The notes: generated by a model not told the origin, from the sequence alone. Positions 25,486 to 34,888 are shown, numbered from the stretch's first letter. The stretch: DNA of 49,699 nt from an uncultured Clostridium sp. (GCA_946498245.1 CAMMNN010000025.1:1-49699), one strand, 5' to 3'. Numbers and translations are program-made.

Positions 25486-26490
25486 TTAAAATTGTTCTCT
25501 TGCCGGCAGTGTGCTGGGCCTTTCGCTGTTCAGTACCACTAATAGCAGAAAAACTACGCCTCTTACGCCCTGTATTACTGTGCTGGACACCCCTGCCATG
25601 AGAAGGCCTTTATTGAGGGCAGATACAGTCAAGGCTCCGATAATGCCTGAATATGTGTTGGATTTGGAACCTCCAAAAATAGACATACCTCCTAAAACCG
25701 TGGCCAGCATAACGTCCATTCCCATGCCGTTTCCTGTGGAATTTCCCACGCTTCCGGTACGGATAATCGTAAAGACCGCTGCCAGTCCCACTCCGATTCC
25801 TGCCATCAGGAAGCTGATATAAATGGCCCTTTTAGGGTTCATTCCCGTTTGTTCTGCGCATTTCTGATTGCCGCCGATAAATCTCAACTGTCTTCCTACT
25901 GCCGTAAAATGAAATACCAAAAGGCATAGAACAAAGTACGCAAGAAAGGCTCCATATCGAAATCCGCCGTTTTCCAGCATTTTGCAGATCTGAAAATCTA
26001 CCTTTAAAGTATCCGCTCCTACCACTTCGCTGATAATGGCATTGTACAACTGCATTACTACTATGGCCACCATTGTTGTTTTTATGTTAAAAATTACACT
26101 CATAGTACAGTTAAAGAGCATCAGCAGAATGCTGACCGCCACTGCTGCTCCAATCATCAGAACGATATTTTCCGTGGCTCCATAAACCAGAGCCCCGGCC
26201 ACCGCTCCCAGGCCCATGACAGAACCCACGGAAATATCCAGGTTGCCAGTGGTATAGATAAAGGATACGGCTGTGGCCATGGTTCCGATAATCAAAGCCT
26301 GATCAAAAATCCCCTTAAATACCGTTCCTCTAAAAAAGTCTCCCCCTGTAACGGCCCCAAAGGCCAAAATTAACAGAGCCAGGATACTCAGTGGAAAAAT
26401 CAGGGAAAACATTCGCTTATTTTTGATAATATCAATCCGATCCCACGCTTTCAGCTTAGGGGCGGTTTTTACTGCTGCGGTATTTGCCAT
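25486..26490 (-). CDS. Sugar ABC transporter permease (RbsC family), first permease
   Basis: A 334-residue permease with about ten hydrophobic helices. 'TGNLDISVGSVMGLGA' is the conserved RbsC-family motif and 'VGRQLRFIGGNQKCAEQTGM' the ATPase-contact loop. ATG at 26490 is chosen because GGAGGG lies six bases upstream; the extension to 26514 would overlap the ATPase gene. It starts 11 bases after the ATPase stop, so the two are co-translated. Only distantly similar to the second permease at 23059-24090; together they likely form the channel. Confidence 0.92.
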   Translation of the reverse strand: MANTAAVKTAPKLKAWDRIDIIKNKRMFSLIFPLSILALLILAFGAVTGGDFFRGTVFKGIFDQALIIGTMATAVSFIYTTGNLDISVGSVMGLGAVAGALVYGATENIVLMIGAAVAVSILLMLFNCTMSVIFNIKTTMVAIVVMQLYNAIISEVVGADTLKVDFQICKMLENGGFRYGAFLAYFVLCLLVFHFTAVGRQLRFIGGNQKCAEQTGMNPKRAIYISFLMAGIGVGLAAVFTIIRTGSVGNSTGNGMGMDVMLATVLGGMSIFGGSKSNTYSGIIGALTVSALNKGLLMAGVSSTVIQGVRGVVFLLLVVLNSERPSTLPAREQF

Positions 26491-26501
26491 TGTCTTCCCT
26501 C

Positions 26502-28010
26502 CTAAATCATACATTCAATTAACTGGTGATCGTGAAAACCGTCTTTTCTGAAAAACTCTCCATTGATTTTCCCGTCCTTCATAATCAGCAGCCGATCCGC
26601 CATGCCTGTCAATTCCGGCATTTCCTCTGAAATCATTACAATGGATTTGCCCCTTTTCTTCATCTCGTAAATTAACTGATACATAGATGCCTTTACACCA
26701 ATGTCCACTCCCCGGGTAGGGCAGTCTAAAATCAGAATATCTGCGTCGTCTGCAATCCATTTGCCAAATACGACTTTCTGCTTATTGCCTCCCGACATGG
26801 CCCTCACCGGCTGCCAGATGCTGACGCATTTAATAGCCAGCTCGTCCACCATCAGTTCAGCGTACCGCTGTTCCTTTTTCCCTGAAATAAAAGGACCGAA
26901 AAGTCTGTTTTTCTTATAGCCTACGCTCTGGATATTGGCTCCGATAGAGGCGTTAAGCTCCAGGGATTCCTGATCCCGGTTTTTTGAAACGTATCCCATA
27001 CCGTGGCGAAAAGCTGTCTCCGCATTCTTTACTACCACCTGGCCTTTCGTCAGAACCACCTGGCCGTCCACCACTTCATCCAGACCGTAGAGGGCTCTTC
27101 CCAGACCGTGCATACCGCATTCAGACAGGCCTCCGATTCCCAGGATTTCCCCTTTGTGAAGTTCCAGGCTAAAGCACAAAAGATCCTTCATTGTTGTAAT
27201 GCAGTCCGCTCTGAGAACCACTTCCTCATCGTAGCCGTCGCAGTCGGAACGGTAATAATTGTCTTTGACCTCCCGCCCCACCATTTTGTGCTTGATGTCG
27301 TTGGCTTCAAAGCTTTCCTTTTCCAGATTGTCAATAATGACTCCATCTCTGAGAATGGTCAGGGTATCGCAGTGTTCCATTAATTCAGCCAAATCATGGC
27401 TGATAAAGACCACCGCCTTGCCCTCCTGGGCTGCCTTATGCATAATGCGGTACAAAAGCTCCCGGCCATTGTGGGAAAGGGCCGTAGTCGTCTCGTCCAC
27501 TACAAAGAGTTCCGGATCCGAAGCCATGACCTTGGCGATCTCAATCAGCTTCCGTTCCTGCATATCATACAGGGACGTAGGATACCCAGGGTTGATTCCC
27601 TGAATCCCCGCCTTATCCAGAGCTTCTTTGGCTGCCGCGTTCATTGCCCCCCGATCAATAAAAGGGCCTTTTTTGAATCTTTTGTAATCGCCCAAAAAAA
27701 TGTTTTCCGCCACGGTAATTCCCGGTATGGTTCCGGCTTCCTGGACAATCATACCGATTCCTTCTCTGGAAGCCTCCAGACTGGTAGCGGGTTTCCAGGG
27801 TTTTCCTTTGTAAAACATTTCTCCGCTGGTAGCCGGCTGAATACCGGCTATAATAGATGAAACCGTAGATTTTCCCGAACCGTTCTCTCCTATGAGCCCC
27901 CGGATCTCTCCGCGCCGGAACTGGATATTGACATGGTTTAGCGCCACGGTGACTCCGAAATTTTTGCACAAGTCCTTTACTTCTACCAGTATTTCTCCTT
28001 TCTGCGCCAT
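26502..28010 (-). CDS. Sugar ABC transporter ATP-binding protein (RbsA/MglA family)
   Basis: A 502-residue double ATPase. The first domain has Walker A GENGSGKS (about 39-46) and Walker B LFVVDE; the second has the degenerate Walker A 'GGLSECGMHGLG' and 'ILILDCPTRGVDIG', as in RbsA/MglA, where only one site hydrolyses well. ATG at 28010 with AAGGAGG is preferred over an in-frame start at 28061. First gene of the transporter run; upstream are an extended -10 promoter (28045-28053), a perfect cre site and a pair of GTCGTAT repeats. It powers the two permeases that follow. Confidence 0.95.
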   Translation of the reverse strand: MAQKGEILVEVKDLCKNFGVTVALNHVNIQFRRGEIRGLIGENGSGKSTVSSIIAGIQPATSGEMFYKGKPWKPATSLEASREGIGMIVQEAGTIPGITVAENIFLGDYKRFKKGPFIDRGAMNAAAKEALDKAGIQGINPGYPTSLYDMQERKLIEIAKVMASDPELFVVDETTTALSHNGRELLYRIMHKAAQEGKAVVFISHDLAELMEHCDTLTILRDGVIIDNLEKESFEANDIKHKMVGREVKDNYYRSDCDGYDEEVVLRADCITTMKDLLCFSLELHKGEILGIGGLSECGMHGLGRALYGLDEVVDGQVVLTKGQVVVKNAETAFRHGMGYVSKNRDQESLELNASIGANIQSVGYKKNRLFGPFISGKKEQRYAELMVDELAIKCVSIWQPVRAMSGGNKQKVVFGKWIADDADILILDCPTRGVDIGVKASMYQLIYEMKKRGKSIVMISEEMPELTGMADRLLIMKDGKINGEFFRKDGFHDHQLIECMI

Positions 28011-28044
28011 AACGTCCTCCTTACGCTTTTTTATTTCTGGAGTC

Positions 28045-28053
28045 ATTATAGCA
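28045..28053 (-). promoter_or_regulatory. Extended -10 promoter of the sugar transporter operon
   Basis: On the minus strand TGCTATAAT gives a TGn extended -10 box. No good -35 lies at 17 bases, which suits an activator-dependent promoter. Confidence 0.65.
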
Positions 28054-28083
28054 TTTCGCATTTTTCTTCTCTGTAAAAAAGCC

Positions 28084-28120
28084 GTCGTATTTTGTTTGTT
28101 TTACTACTTTTCTGTCGTAT
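28084..28120. promoter_or_regulatory. Direct repeats GTCGTAT upstream of the transporter operon
   Basis: GTCGTAT occurs at 28084-28090 and 28114-28120, 30 bases (about three helical turns) apart, upstream of the -10 box. This is the layout expected for an AraC-type activator such as the YesN-like regulator; the link is inferred. Confidence 0.45.
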
Positions 28121-28150
28121 AAAATCCTTTGTCCTTTTTCCTGCTTTTAC

Positions 28151-28164
28151 TGAAAGCGTTATCT
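28151..28164. promoter_or_regulatory. cre site for CcpA
   Basis: TGAAAGCGTTATCT matches the cre consensus TGWAARCGYTWNCW at every position. It lies about 100 bases upstream of the transporter -10 box and next to the ROK terminator. It implies carbon catabolite control. Confidence 0.65.
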
Positions 28165-28179
28165 GACAATTTCCAAAAA

Positions 28180-28213
28180 AGGAAAAGCAGCCGTGCTCCC
28201 GCGGCTGCTTAAA
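28180..28213 (-). terminator. Terminator after the ROK regulator gene
   Basis: On the minus strand AGCAGCCG/CGGCTGCT forms a strong stem followed by TTTTCCTTTTTT. It separates the ROK gene from the transporter operon. Confidence 0.85.
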
Positions 28214-28225
28214 TTCTTCCGTATT

Positions 28226-29482
28226 TTACTGTTCTATAAAGTATTTCTTGATTGCCATGGCTCCGGCGCCTCTGGCGCCGGTATAAGGATCAAAATCTAC
28301 AAACTGATATTCGATCTCCCCTTCTTCCACGCCAAATAGATGTTTTTGGGTTTCTTGCAGGATTAACTGCCGGTTTCTCTCCAGCTTCATCATATAACCG
28401 TCGATTATGACCAGAGGAGGACTGATAAAGTTAATGATATTGGCCAGTTCCACTCCCAGATATACGATGGCCTTTCCTACAATCTCACAGGCCAGCTCGT
28501 CTCCCTCAGCCTCCGCCGCAAGGATTTCTTTCATAGTCACTTTCTCAGGCGACTCCGCCAGAGTATTTAGCAATGTGGGAGCCCCGTCCCTCATGGCTTC
28601 CTTGATTTGCTTAACAATAGCTCTTTCGCTGGCCATTTCCTCAAGGCAGCCCGAATCCCCGCACACCTCGCATTTCGGCCCGTGAATATCCACTACCACG
28701 TGGCCAATCTCACCGGCTCCCGACGTTCCTCCCGTATGGACGCTGTCTTTGATAAACATAGGACAGGCAATACCGTAAGAAATCAAAAGATAGGCAAAGC
28801 TTTCCGCATGGTGGCGGTTTCCGAACATTTCTTCGCCTACTGCCCGCATCCGGGCATTATTTTCAATTAAAACAGGCATGGACAGGAGGCGCTCCAGATC
28901 CGCTCCAGCGCTTTGGTTATCTTCCCAATTTTGGTAGGCGCTTTTCTTCAAGATTCCTTTTTGGGGATCCACAAATCCCGTAATACCGACTCCCGCTCCT
29001 AAAATACTGTCCTTATGGACTCCGCTTTCCTCAATAACCTGTTCCACTTGGGAAGCCAGATTTTCTATGACAGCCCGATAGTCGTCAGTCTCTCTCATGT
29101 ATGCGCGGCTTTTTCTCCCCGCAACCTTTCCCCTGAGATTCATAAGGCAGACGGCAATCTGGTACTTATTGATCTCGGCTCCGATTACATAGCGGGCATT
29201 TTCCACAAAATCAATTTTAACAGGCTTTCGTCCCAGAGGTCTGTGGTTTGCTTCCCCTTTTCCAGACGCCTTTTCTTCTTCTGTTTCTTCCACCTGAGTT
29301 TCGTATACGTATCCCTGCTTCAGCAGGCTGTTGACATTAGTAGTAATAGTAGGGGGCGTCAGGGACAATTTCTCCGCTATCTGTGATCGGGAAATAGGTC
29401 CGTATTTATAGATGATCTCTTTTACCATCACTTCGTTTTGCTTTTTTACCCGTATGGGATTGTTTCCCTGCTTAATCGCCAT
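28226..29482 (-). CDS. ROK family transcriptional regulator (NagC/XylR type)
   Basis: A 418-residue regulator. The N-terminal winged helix-turn-helix (ISRSQIAEKLSLTPPTITTNV) is followed by a ROK sugar-binding fold with the zinc site 'GPKCEVCGDSGCLEE' and the signature 'GTSGAGEIGHVVVD'. Such proteins repress sugar genes and release DNA when a sugar or sugar phosphate binds. ATG at 29482 is chosen for its GGAGGGG site; a GTG at 29506 is less likely. It has its own promoter and terminator inside the sugar region. It is the best candidate to bind the three identical ATTAxTT-N5-AAxTAAT dyads, which have the form of NagC/XylR operators; this pairing is inference. Confidence 0.93.
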   Translation of the reverse strand: MAIKQGNNPIRVKKQNEVMVKEIIYKYGPISRSQIAEKLSLTPPTITTNVNSLLKQGYVYETQVEETEEEKASGKGEANHRPLGRKPVKIDFVENARYVIGAEINKYQIAVCLMNLRGKVAGRKSRAYMRETDDYRAVIENLASQVEQVIEESGVHKDSILGAGVGITGFVDPQKGILKKSAYQNWEDNQSAGADLERLLSMPVLIENNARMRAVGEEMFGNRHHAESFAYLLISYGIACPMFIKDSVHTGGTSGAGEIGHVVVDIHGPKCEVCGDSGCLEEMASERAIVKQIKEAMRDGAPTLLNTLAESPEKVTMKEILAAEAEGDELACEIVGKAIVYLGVELANIINFISPPLVIIDGYMMKLERNRQLILQETQKHLFGVEEGEIEYQFVDFDPYTGARGAGAMAIKKYFIEQ

Positions 29483-29514
29483 AGCCGCCCCTCCATTAAA
29501 CTCCACTTTTCTTA

Positions 29515-29543
29515 ATTATACGGGCTTTCTTTCACAACTGCAA
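29515..29543 (-). promoter_or_regulatory. Promoter of the ROK regulator gene
   Basis: On the minus strand TTGCAG (29538-29543), a 17-base spacer and TATAAT (29515-29520), about 30 bases upstream of the start codon. Confidence 0.75.
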
Positions 29544-29565
29544 GGAAAAACCTGCAATCTTGTCT

Positions 29566-31056
29566 TTATTTTCCAAAGAACCGGAAGTCCTCTTTTACCG
29601 GTACCGTATCGGAAGTAGCCAAATACCAGTCCAAAAGCCTCTGCTCCAATTCCGTCCTCGCTTCCCGGTACTGTTCATGGCTATACAGGTTCCGGTGCTC
29701 CGCCGGATCCCTCTTTAAGTCATACAGCTCGTGTTCTCCGCTGGTTCTGCGTACAAGCTTGTAATCCAAAGTCCTGACCATAACCGTACGGCATACGGTT
29801 TCCGGATGCTCCTGCTGCATATCCCGTTTGGGGCCGTACAGGCTGCGGGCCACTGCCGCCGCTTTGGGATTGTTTCCTCCGGGAAGAGTTCTTCCCGGAT
29901 AGCCTTCAAAGCAGTGGGGTTCCCGGACATCGTAGCCTCCTTCGCAGAATACGGCACGGTTTCCGTCTCCCTTTCCTCCCATTATCTGTGGAATCAGGGA
30001 ACGGGAAAAATGGGTGTGCTCTGCCGGTATCTCAGCCCCTTCCAGAACCGTTGCAAAAAGATCCAAAAGCTCTGTCTGCTCCTGTACCACATGGCCCCTT
30101 TTTCCTCCCGGCATTCGGATAATAAGGGGGACATGGATCAGCTCGTCGTCCATGGCATTGGGCCATTTTTCTACCAGCCTCCGGGTTCCATGCCAATCTC
30201 CATGATCGGAAGATATGATTACCATAGTGTTGTCCTTTAACCCTTTTTTCTCCAACATTCTGTCCAGTTCACCCATCATCCAGTCAATGTAGGAAACGCT
30301 TCCCAGATACACGGCATAGATTTTTTCAAACACTTCTCTTGGAAGGGAGTCCATATCCCGGTATTTCCGGATCCATTCTTCATAGGAGGGTTTGCCTTCC
30401 ACCGGATCGTCCAGAAGGGGCGCTACTTCCTCCGGCCTGTACTTTTCGTAAAATTCCCGGCACACTGTATAAGGCGGGTGAGGCATAGAAATGGGCAGAT
30501 ACAGGAAAAACGGCGGGTCTTCTTTTTTCCGGTTTTCCAGGTAATCCAGAGCCCGCCCAATATCCGGCTCCATAGGGCGCTCATTTCCGTCGGGTTCCCC
30601 CGGCTTCATTAAAAAGGTTTTCGCCCCCGGTTCTCCAGGCTGAAAAGCAGGAATCCGGGATTCATAGCCTGCAAAGGACCTGGAGGGCAGGTTTTCCTTC
30701 CCCGCCCTCTTTTGGTCAATATCGTCGCATACCTCGTCCAGATAGGAGTCGCTGTACAAATCGTTCTTGCCAAACCATTTTATTTCATATCCGCCTTTTT
30801 TCAGATACCGGAACAGGCTGGGTTCGTCAGGCTGAAGCAAGTGCCAAAGAGTTCTGTGCCCCCGGTTGTGTACATAGGTTCCCGTCATTAAGCTGCACCG
30901 GGAAGGGCTGCAGACCGGATTCTGTACGAAACACTTGTCAAACCGGGTACCTTCCGAGGCGATCCGGTCAAACTCCGGCGTCTGAACTACAGGATTGCCG
31001 TAGCACCCTAATGCGGAGGCACTCATTTCATCTGCAAACAAAAATAAAAAGTTCAC
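29566..31056 (-). CDS. Type I (formylglycine) sulfatase, CSPSR type
   Basis: A 496-residue S1 sulfatase. C49 in the canonical CSPSR motif, followed by 'CSLMTGTY', becomes formylglycine. D9 (LFADE) and 'ISSDHGDWHGT' provide calcium ligands. No signal peptide is present, so it should act in the cytoplasm. It begins with GTG at 31056 behind AGGAGG and starts ten bases after the GH3 stop, so it is translated with that gene. It follows pgi and GH3 in one run, which ties desulfation to sugar breakdown. Substrate position and sugar are not readable from sequence. Confidence 0.94.
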   Translation of the reverse strand: MNFLFLFADEMSASALGCYGNPVVQTPEFDRIASEGTRFDKCFVQNPVCSPSRCSLMTGTYVHNRGHRTLWHLLQPDEPSLFRYLKKGGYEIKWFGKNDLYSDSYLDEVCDDIDQKRAGKENLPSRSFAGYESRIPAFQPGEPGAKTFLMKPGEPDGNERPMEPDIGRALDYLENRKKEDPPFFLYLPISMPHPPYTVCREFYEKYRPEEVAPLLDDPVEGKPSYEEWIRKYRDMDSLPREVFEKIYAVYLGSVSYIDWMMGELDRMLEKKGLKDNTMVIISSDHGDWHGTRRLVEKWPNAMDDELIHVPLIIRMPGGKRGHVVQEQTELLDLFATVLEGAEIPAEHTHFSRSLIPQIMGGKGDGNRAVFCEGGYDVREPHCFEGYPGRTLPGGNNPKAAAVARSLYGPKRDMQQEHPETVCRTVMVRTLDYKLVRRTSGEHELYDLKRDPAEHRNLYSHEQYREARTELEQRLLDWYLATSDTVPVKEDFRFFGK

Positions 31057-31066
31057 TCTTTCCTCC

Positions 31067-33526
31067 TTACCAAACTTTCACAGGACAGGTATAAACCCGT
31101 TTTCCCATCAGATTTCGCTTTTCTCCTGTCAATTCCACAGTATCGGTATAGGCAATGTCTTCGGAGCTGGTTCCCACCATCACTTCCAGGCGGCCCGGTT
31201 CCACGCCAAATTCCATGTCTTCATTGTAATATCCAAGCTGGGCTGTGCTCAGTTCAAAAGCAACGTTCTTCGCTTCTCCCGCCTTTAAGCTCACTCTCTT
31301 AAATCCGCAGAGCTGCTTTACAGGCCGGGTTACCCATGCGTCTTTAAAGTGGGTGTAAAGCTGAATGGTTTCGTCCCCTTCTCTGCTTCCGGTATTTTCA
31401 ATGCGGCAGGAAATACGAATAGTTCCGTCAGTGGAAACTGTTTTTTCCTCAATGGAAAAATCGGACAACTGGAAGGTGGTATAGCTGAGGCCGTAGCCAA
31501 AATAATACATAGGATGGCTGCTTCCGTCCACATAGCCGCTCCCCATTATCAGATTTCCTTTGTCGCTGCCGTAGCCGCTTCCTGTCCGGTGATTGTAATA
31601 AATAGGAACCTGGCCTACGCTTACGGGTATGGTTACCGGCAGCTTTCCTCCGGGGTTTTTCTTCCCCGTCAATACTTTCGTCAGGGCTTCGGCTCCTTTT
31701 ACTCCCGGAAGCCATGCCTGGATTACGGCTGCTGCGTGTTCATAGGCCCAGCCTGCGGCAAAGATTCCCGGCCCGTACAGAATGAGGATCATAGGCTTTC
31801 CGGCCTTTGCTACTTCCTCTAAAAGCTGCTGCTGGACTCCCGGCAGATCCAGGTACTGGCGATCCTTTCCTTCTCCTCCGGTGGTCCCAAACCAGCCGCA
31901 GTTTCCTCCCAGGGTCATAATGACAATGTCGCTGTCCTCCGCCGCTTTCCGTGCTTCGGAAAAGCCTTCTGTGGAATCGTCAATGACATTGCAGCCTCTG
32001 GCATAGGTTACTGTGGTTCCCAAATCCCTGGTTTCTTCCTGAAGAGCTTCCGCCAGGGTGACAATGTGGTAGTCGTTTTTCAATACGTCGTCCATGGACA
32101 CCATACCGGCCCATTCTGCGTCACTGTAAACCTCACTGGTAAAGGGAGTTTTCCTTTTTGCAGGGCCCTTCTTATTTTGAACCTGAGCGTCAACGACCCC
32201 GTTAAAGGTAATGCCGCTGACATCCCTGTCGCTGTTCATAGCCCGGATGATCTCAATGTAAGAGGGATATGTATATCCGCTGACAGGTTCTCTCCTGTCT
32301 CCGCCGTGAGGGCCGATAACCGCCACCTTTTTCCCGGCAAGGTCTAAGGGCAGCAGGCCGTCCTGGTTTTTCAGAAGAACAACGGATTCTTCCGTAATTT
32401 TTTCCACTAAAGCCCATTTGTCCTCATTGGCCATTTTTTCTTTTACCTGGGCCTCGTCAATATAGGGGTGATCAAAGAGGCCGTACTGGAATTTCGTAGT
32501 CAATACGCGCCTGCAGGCTTCGTCAATGCGGCTCTCGTCCAATTTTCCTGCCCGCACATATTCCGGCAGCTTCCGAAAGCCTGCGCCTACGGGAATTTCC
32601 GTATCCGTTCCGGCTTTCATTGCCAGCAAAGCGGCTTCTTCATAAGATTTGCCAATCTTATGGAACTCATATAGCTTTGTCACCGCCGACGCATCGGAAG
32701 TCAGCAGCCCTTTAAATCCCATGGTATTCCGGAGAAGATCCCGGGCGATTTTTTTGTTGGCAATAACGGGAATGCCGTCTACATCGGAATAAGAAGCCAT
32801 CATGCCGTCTATATCCGCCTCTTTTACTACCGCTTCAAAAGGAGTGGCAAATACCTCGTAAAGCTCCCTGTCCCCAATGCGCTCCGCTGTCATGTTAATG
32901 CCTCCCTGAGTCTCGCCGTATCCCAGGAAATGCTTGGCAATGCAGGCCACTCCGTCTTCTTTATCGCTCTGCATTCCCTTTACATACTGAACGCCCATCT
33001 GGGAAATCAAATACGGGTCTTCCCCGAAGGTTTCATAGGTTCTTCCCCACCGGGGATCCCTGGAAACGTCTATTACGGGGCTCATAACCTCTTTAATTCC
33101 TACCGCTCTCGTTTCCTCCCGGATAACCCGCGTCATCTCTTCCGCCAGCTCCGGCTCCCAGGTAGCGGCCACGTTGACCATAGCCGGAAACAGAGTGCCG
33201 CCGGCTCCCGGATAGCCGCAAAGGCTTTCTGACTGGAAAATAACCGGAATCCCCAACCGGGTTTCTTCCACAAAGAATCTCTGGATCTCGTTGGAAATCC
33301 GGGCAATGCTCTCGGGAGAAACCAAACCCACGGTGGAAAACTGGGTGAAACGGCCATGGCCATTGGAAAAATGCTCTTTTAAAGCTTCTTTATCCACCTT
33401 CCCCCTGTCGATTACCGAAACCGGCAGGTCGCCGCAGCACTGGGCCACTTTTTCTTCCAGGGTCATTCGTGACAGCAGATCCTCCACCCGTTTCTCCACC
33501 GGCTGATTTTTGTCCTTATACAGCAT
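31067..33526 (-). CDS. Glycoside hydrolase family 3 protein, second paralogue
   Basis: An 819-residue GH3 enzyme that aligns end to end by eye with the one at 15580-18021, including SPVIDVSRDPRWGRTYET, KHFLGYGETQGG and the C-terminal fibronectin-like domain. The nucleophile is Asp278 (LTSDASA). No signal peptide, hence cytoplasmic. Twenty-two bases separate it from the upstream pgi gene and ten from the downstream sulfatase, so the three form an operon controlled by the pgi promoter and its ROK-type dyad. The two paralogues may split linkage or sulfation-state specificity. The family is certain; the specificity is not. Confidence 0.94.
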   Translation of the reverse strand: MLYKDKNQPVEKRVEDLLSRMTLEEKVAQCCGDLPVSVIDRGKVDKEALKEHFSNGHGRFTQFSTVGLVSPESIARISNEIQRFFVEETRLGIPVIFQSESLCGYPGAGGTLFPAMVNVAATWEPELAEEMTRVIREETRAVGIKEVMSPVIDVSRDPRWGRTYETFGEDPYLISQMGVQYVKGMQSDKEDGVACIAKHFLGYGETQGGINMTAERIGDRELYEVFATPFEAVVKEADIDGMMASYSDVDGIPVIANKKIARDLLRNTMGFKGLLTSDASAVTKLYEFHKIGKSYEEAALLAMKAGTDTEIPVGAGFRKLPEYVRAGKLDESRIDEACRRVLTTKFQYGLFDHPYIDEAQVKEKMANEDKWALVEKITEESVVLLKNQDGLLPLDLAGKKVAVIGPHGGDRREPVSGYTYPSYIEIIRAMNSDRDVSGITFNGVVDAQVQNKKGPAKRKTPFTSEVYSDAEWAGMVSMDDVLKNDYHIVTLAEALQEETRDLGTTVTYARGCNVIDDSTEGFSEARKAAEDSDIVIMTLGGNCGWFGTTGGEGKDRQYLDLPGVQQQLLEEVAKAGKPMILILYGPGIFAAGWAYEHAAAVIQAWLPGVKGAEALTKVLTGKKNPGGKLPVTIPVSVGQVPIYYNHRTGSGYGSDKGNLIMGSGYVDGSSHPMYYFGYGLSYTTFQLSDFSIEEKTVSTDGTIRISCRIENTGSREGDETIQLYTHFKDAWVTRPVKQLCGFKRVSLKAGEAKNVAFELSTAQLGYYNEDMEFGVEPGRLEVMVGTSSEDIAYTDTVELTGEKRNLMGKRVYTCPVKVW

Positions 33527-33548
33527 ACGTGCCTCCTCGTTTACTTTA

Positions 33549-34814
33549 TCAGGCTTTATTTTTTCCCAAAGCTTCGAACATATAGCCCTTATATGCCTCT
33601 ACACCAGGCTGGTCAAAGGGATTGATTCCCAAAAGCTTTCCTGACAGGAAGCAGGCAAATTCGAAGAAATAGAAAAGCTGGCCGAAGCTGTATTCGTCAA
33701 TGGCGTCTACGGTAACCCTGAAGCACGGCAGGCATTGGCTGTGGGCCTTTAACGTAGCCTCAAAAGCCTTTTTATTAATATCCCAGAAATCCACTCCATT
33801 TAAGTAGTCAAAGCGATCATCCACCTGGTCTTTTTCCAGGATATAAGATGCGTCCTGATTTTTTACCTCCAAAAAGGTTTCCAGCATCATATGGGTTCCG
33901 TCCTGGATAAACTGTCCTACGGAATGCAGGTCTTCTGAACACTCCGCTGATACGGGATACAGGCCTTTTCCGTCTTTTCCCTCGCTCTCTGCAAAAAGCT
34001 GGATCCACCATTTGGCAAAGAAGCGGTATCTGGGTTCAAAGAAGGTGAGCATTTCCATCTTCATTCCCTTTTGGTTCAACAGATTCCGGACAGCGGCATA
34101 GCGGTAAGCCGGGTTTTCTTCCCCGTCGGTTTCCCACAAAAGCTTCTTCATGTCCTTTACTCCCGCTACCAGCTTCCGAATGTCTGCTCCCGCAACCGCC
34201 ATGGGAAGGAGCCCCACGTTGCAGACTGCAGAATACCGGCCTCCGATATTCTCCGGAAATGCAAAAAAGCTGTATCCGTTTTCCCGGCACAGGTCTTCCA
34301 GATGGCTTCCAGGCGTTCCAGTGGCAATAACCCGTTCCGCCGCTTTATCTCCGTACTGCCTCTGCAAAAAGTTTCTCAATACCCGAAAAGCGGAACCCGG
34401 CTCCAATGTCTCAAAGTTTTTGGCAATGACGTCAATATAAACTGACTTTCCTTCCAGCTCTCTCAAAAGACGGTTGACCTCATAAGGTGACAGAGTATTT
34501 CCGGCATAATATACCTTACATACGCCGTCTCCGTTTAACGTTTCAATGACGGAACGGGCGGCATTATTGGAGCCTCCTACGCCAACAAGAACAAAGGCGT
34601 CCGCTTTTTCCCGTACCTCTTTCGCCTTCTTCTCCATGGCTTCTATCTGTTCTTCTGAGGCCCACTCTTCCGGATCTACCCAGCCCAACACGTCCTGGTA
34701 TTCGTTAGGGCATGATCTGGCATACTCAAGAACACCTTTATTTTTTTCTAAATACTCCCTCTGCTCTGATTCCGAAACAATATTCCGGCAATCCTGATAA
34801 GTAATGGCAAACAC
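33549..34814 (-). CDS. pgi: Glucose-6-phosphate isomerase family protein
   Basis: A 421-residue SIS-fold isomerase interconverting aldose and ketose 6-phosphates in the cytoplasm. Recognisable are 'VGVGGSNNAARSVIE', 'NIGGRYSAVCNVGLLP', 'QLFAESEGKDGKGLYP' (catalytic Glu) and 'DLHSVGQFIQDG' (catalytic His). It starts with GTG at 34814 behind GGAGGAG. First gene of the pgi-GH3-sulfatase operon, with a TTGACA-17-TATTAT promoter overlapped by the second copy of the 19-bp dyad. The shared dyad with fba and the pfk/GH3 region argues for a dedicated paralogue, not plain housekeeping. True glucose 6-phosphate activity is likely but a related sugar phosphate is possible. Confidence 0.93.
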   Translation of the reverse strand: MFAITYQDCRNIVSESEQREYLEKNKGVLEYARSCPNEYQDVLGWVDPEEWASEEQIEAMEKKAKEVREKADAFVLVGVGGSNNAARSVIETLNGDGVCKVYYAGNTLSPYEVNRLLRELEGKSVYIDVIAKNFETLEPGSAFRVLRNFLQRQYGDKAAERVIATGTPGSHLEDLCRENGYSFFAFPENIGGRYSAVCNVGLLPMAVAGADIRKLVAGVKDMKKLLWETDGEENPAYRYAAVRNLLNQKGMKMEMLTFFEPRYRFFAKWWIQLFAESEGKDGKGLYPVSAECSEDLHSVGQFIQDGTHMMLETFLEVKNQDASYILEKDQVDDRFDYLNGVDFWDINKKAFEATLKAHSQCLPCFRVTVDAIDEYSFGQLFYFFEFACFLSGKLLGINPFDQPGVEAYKGYMFEALGKNKA

Positions 34815-34840
34815 TTGGCTCCTCCTTTACATTTTTATTA

Positions 34841-34859
34841 ATTAATTTAAATAAATAAT
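34841..34859. promoter_or_regulatory. ROK-type operator candidate, copy 2 (pgi promoter)
   Basis: ATTAATTTAAATAAATAAT, identical to copies 1 and 3. It sits at and just downstream of the -10 box of pgi, a position expected for a repressor. Confidence 0.75.
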
Positions 34860-34888
34860 AATATATTTCTCTTCCTTTGTCAATTCCT
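34857..34888 (-). promoter_or_regulatory. Promoter of pgi
   Basis: On the minus strand TTGACA, a 17-base spacer and TATTAT run into the operator dyad. Boundaries are approximate because of the run of TATTAT repeats. Confidence 0.75.

Noticed and set aside
28226..29482. The ROK protein as the missing sugar kinase
   Set aside because: It carries an N-terminal winged helix-turn-helix and its own promoter, which identifies it as a regulator; kinase activity is not indicated.
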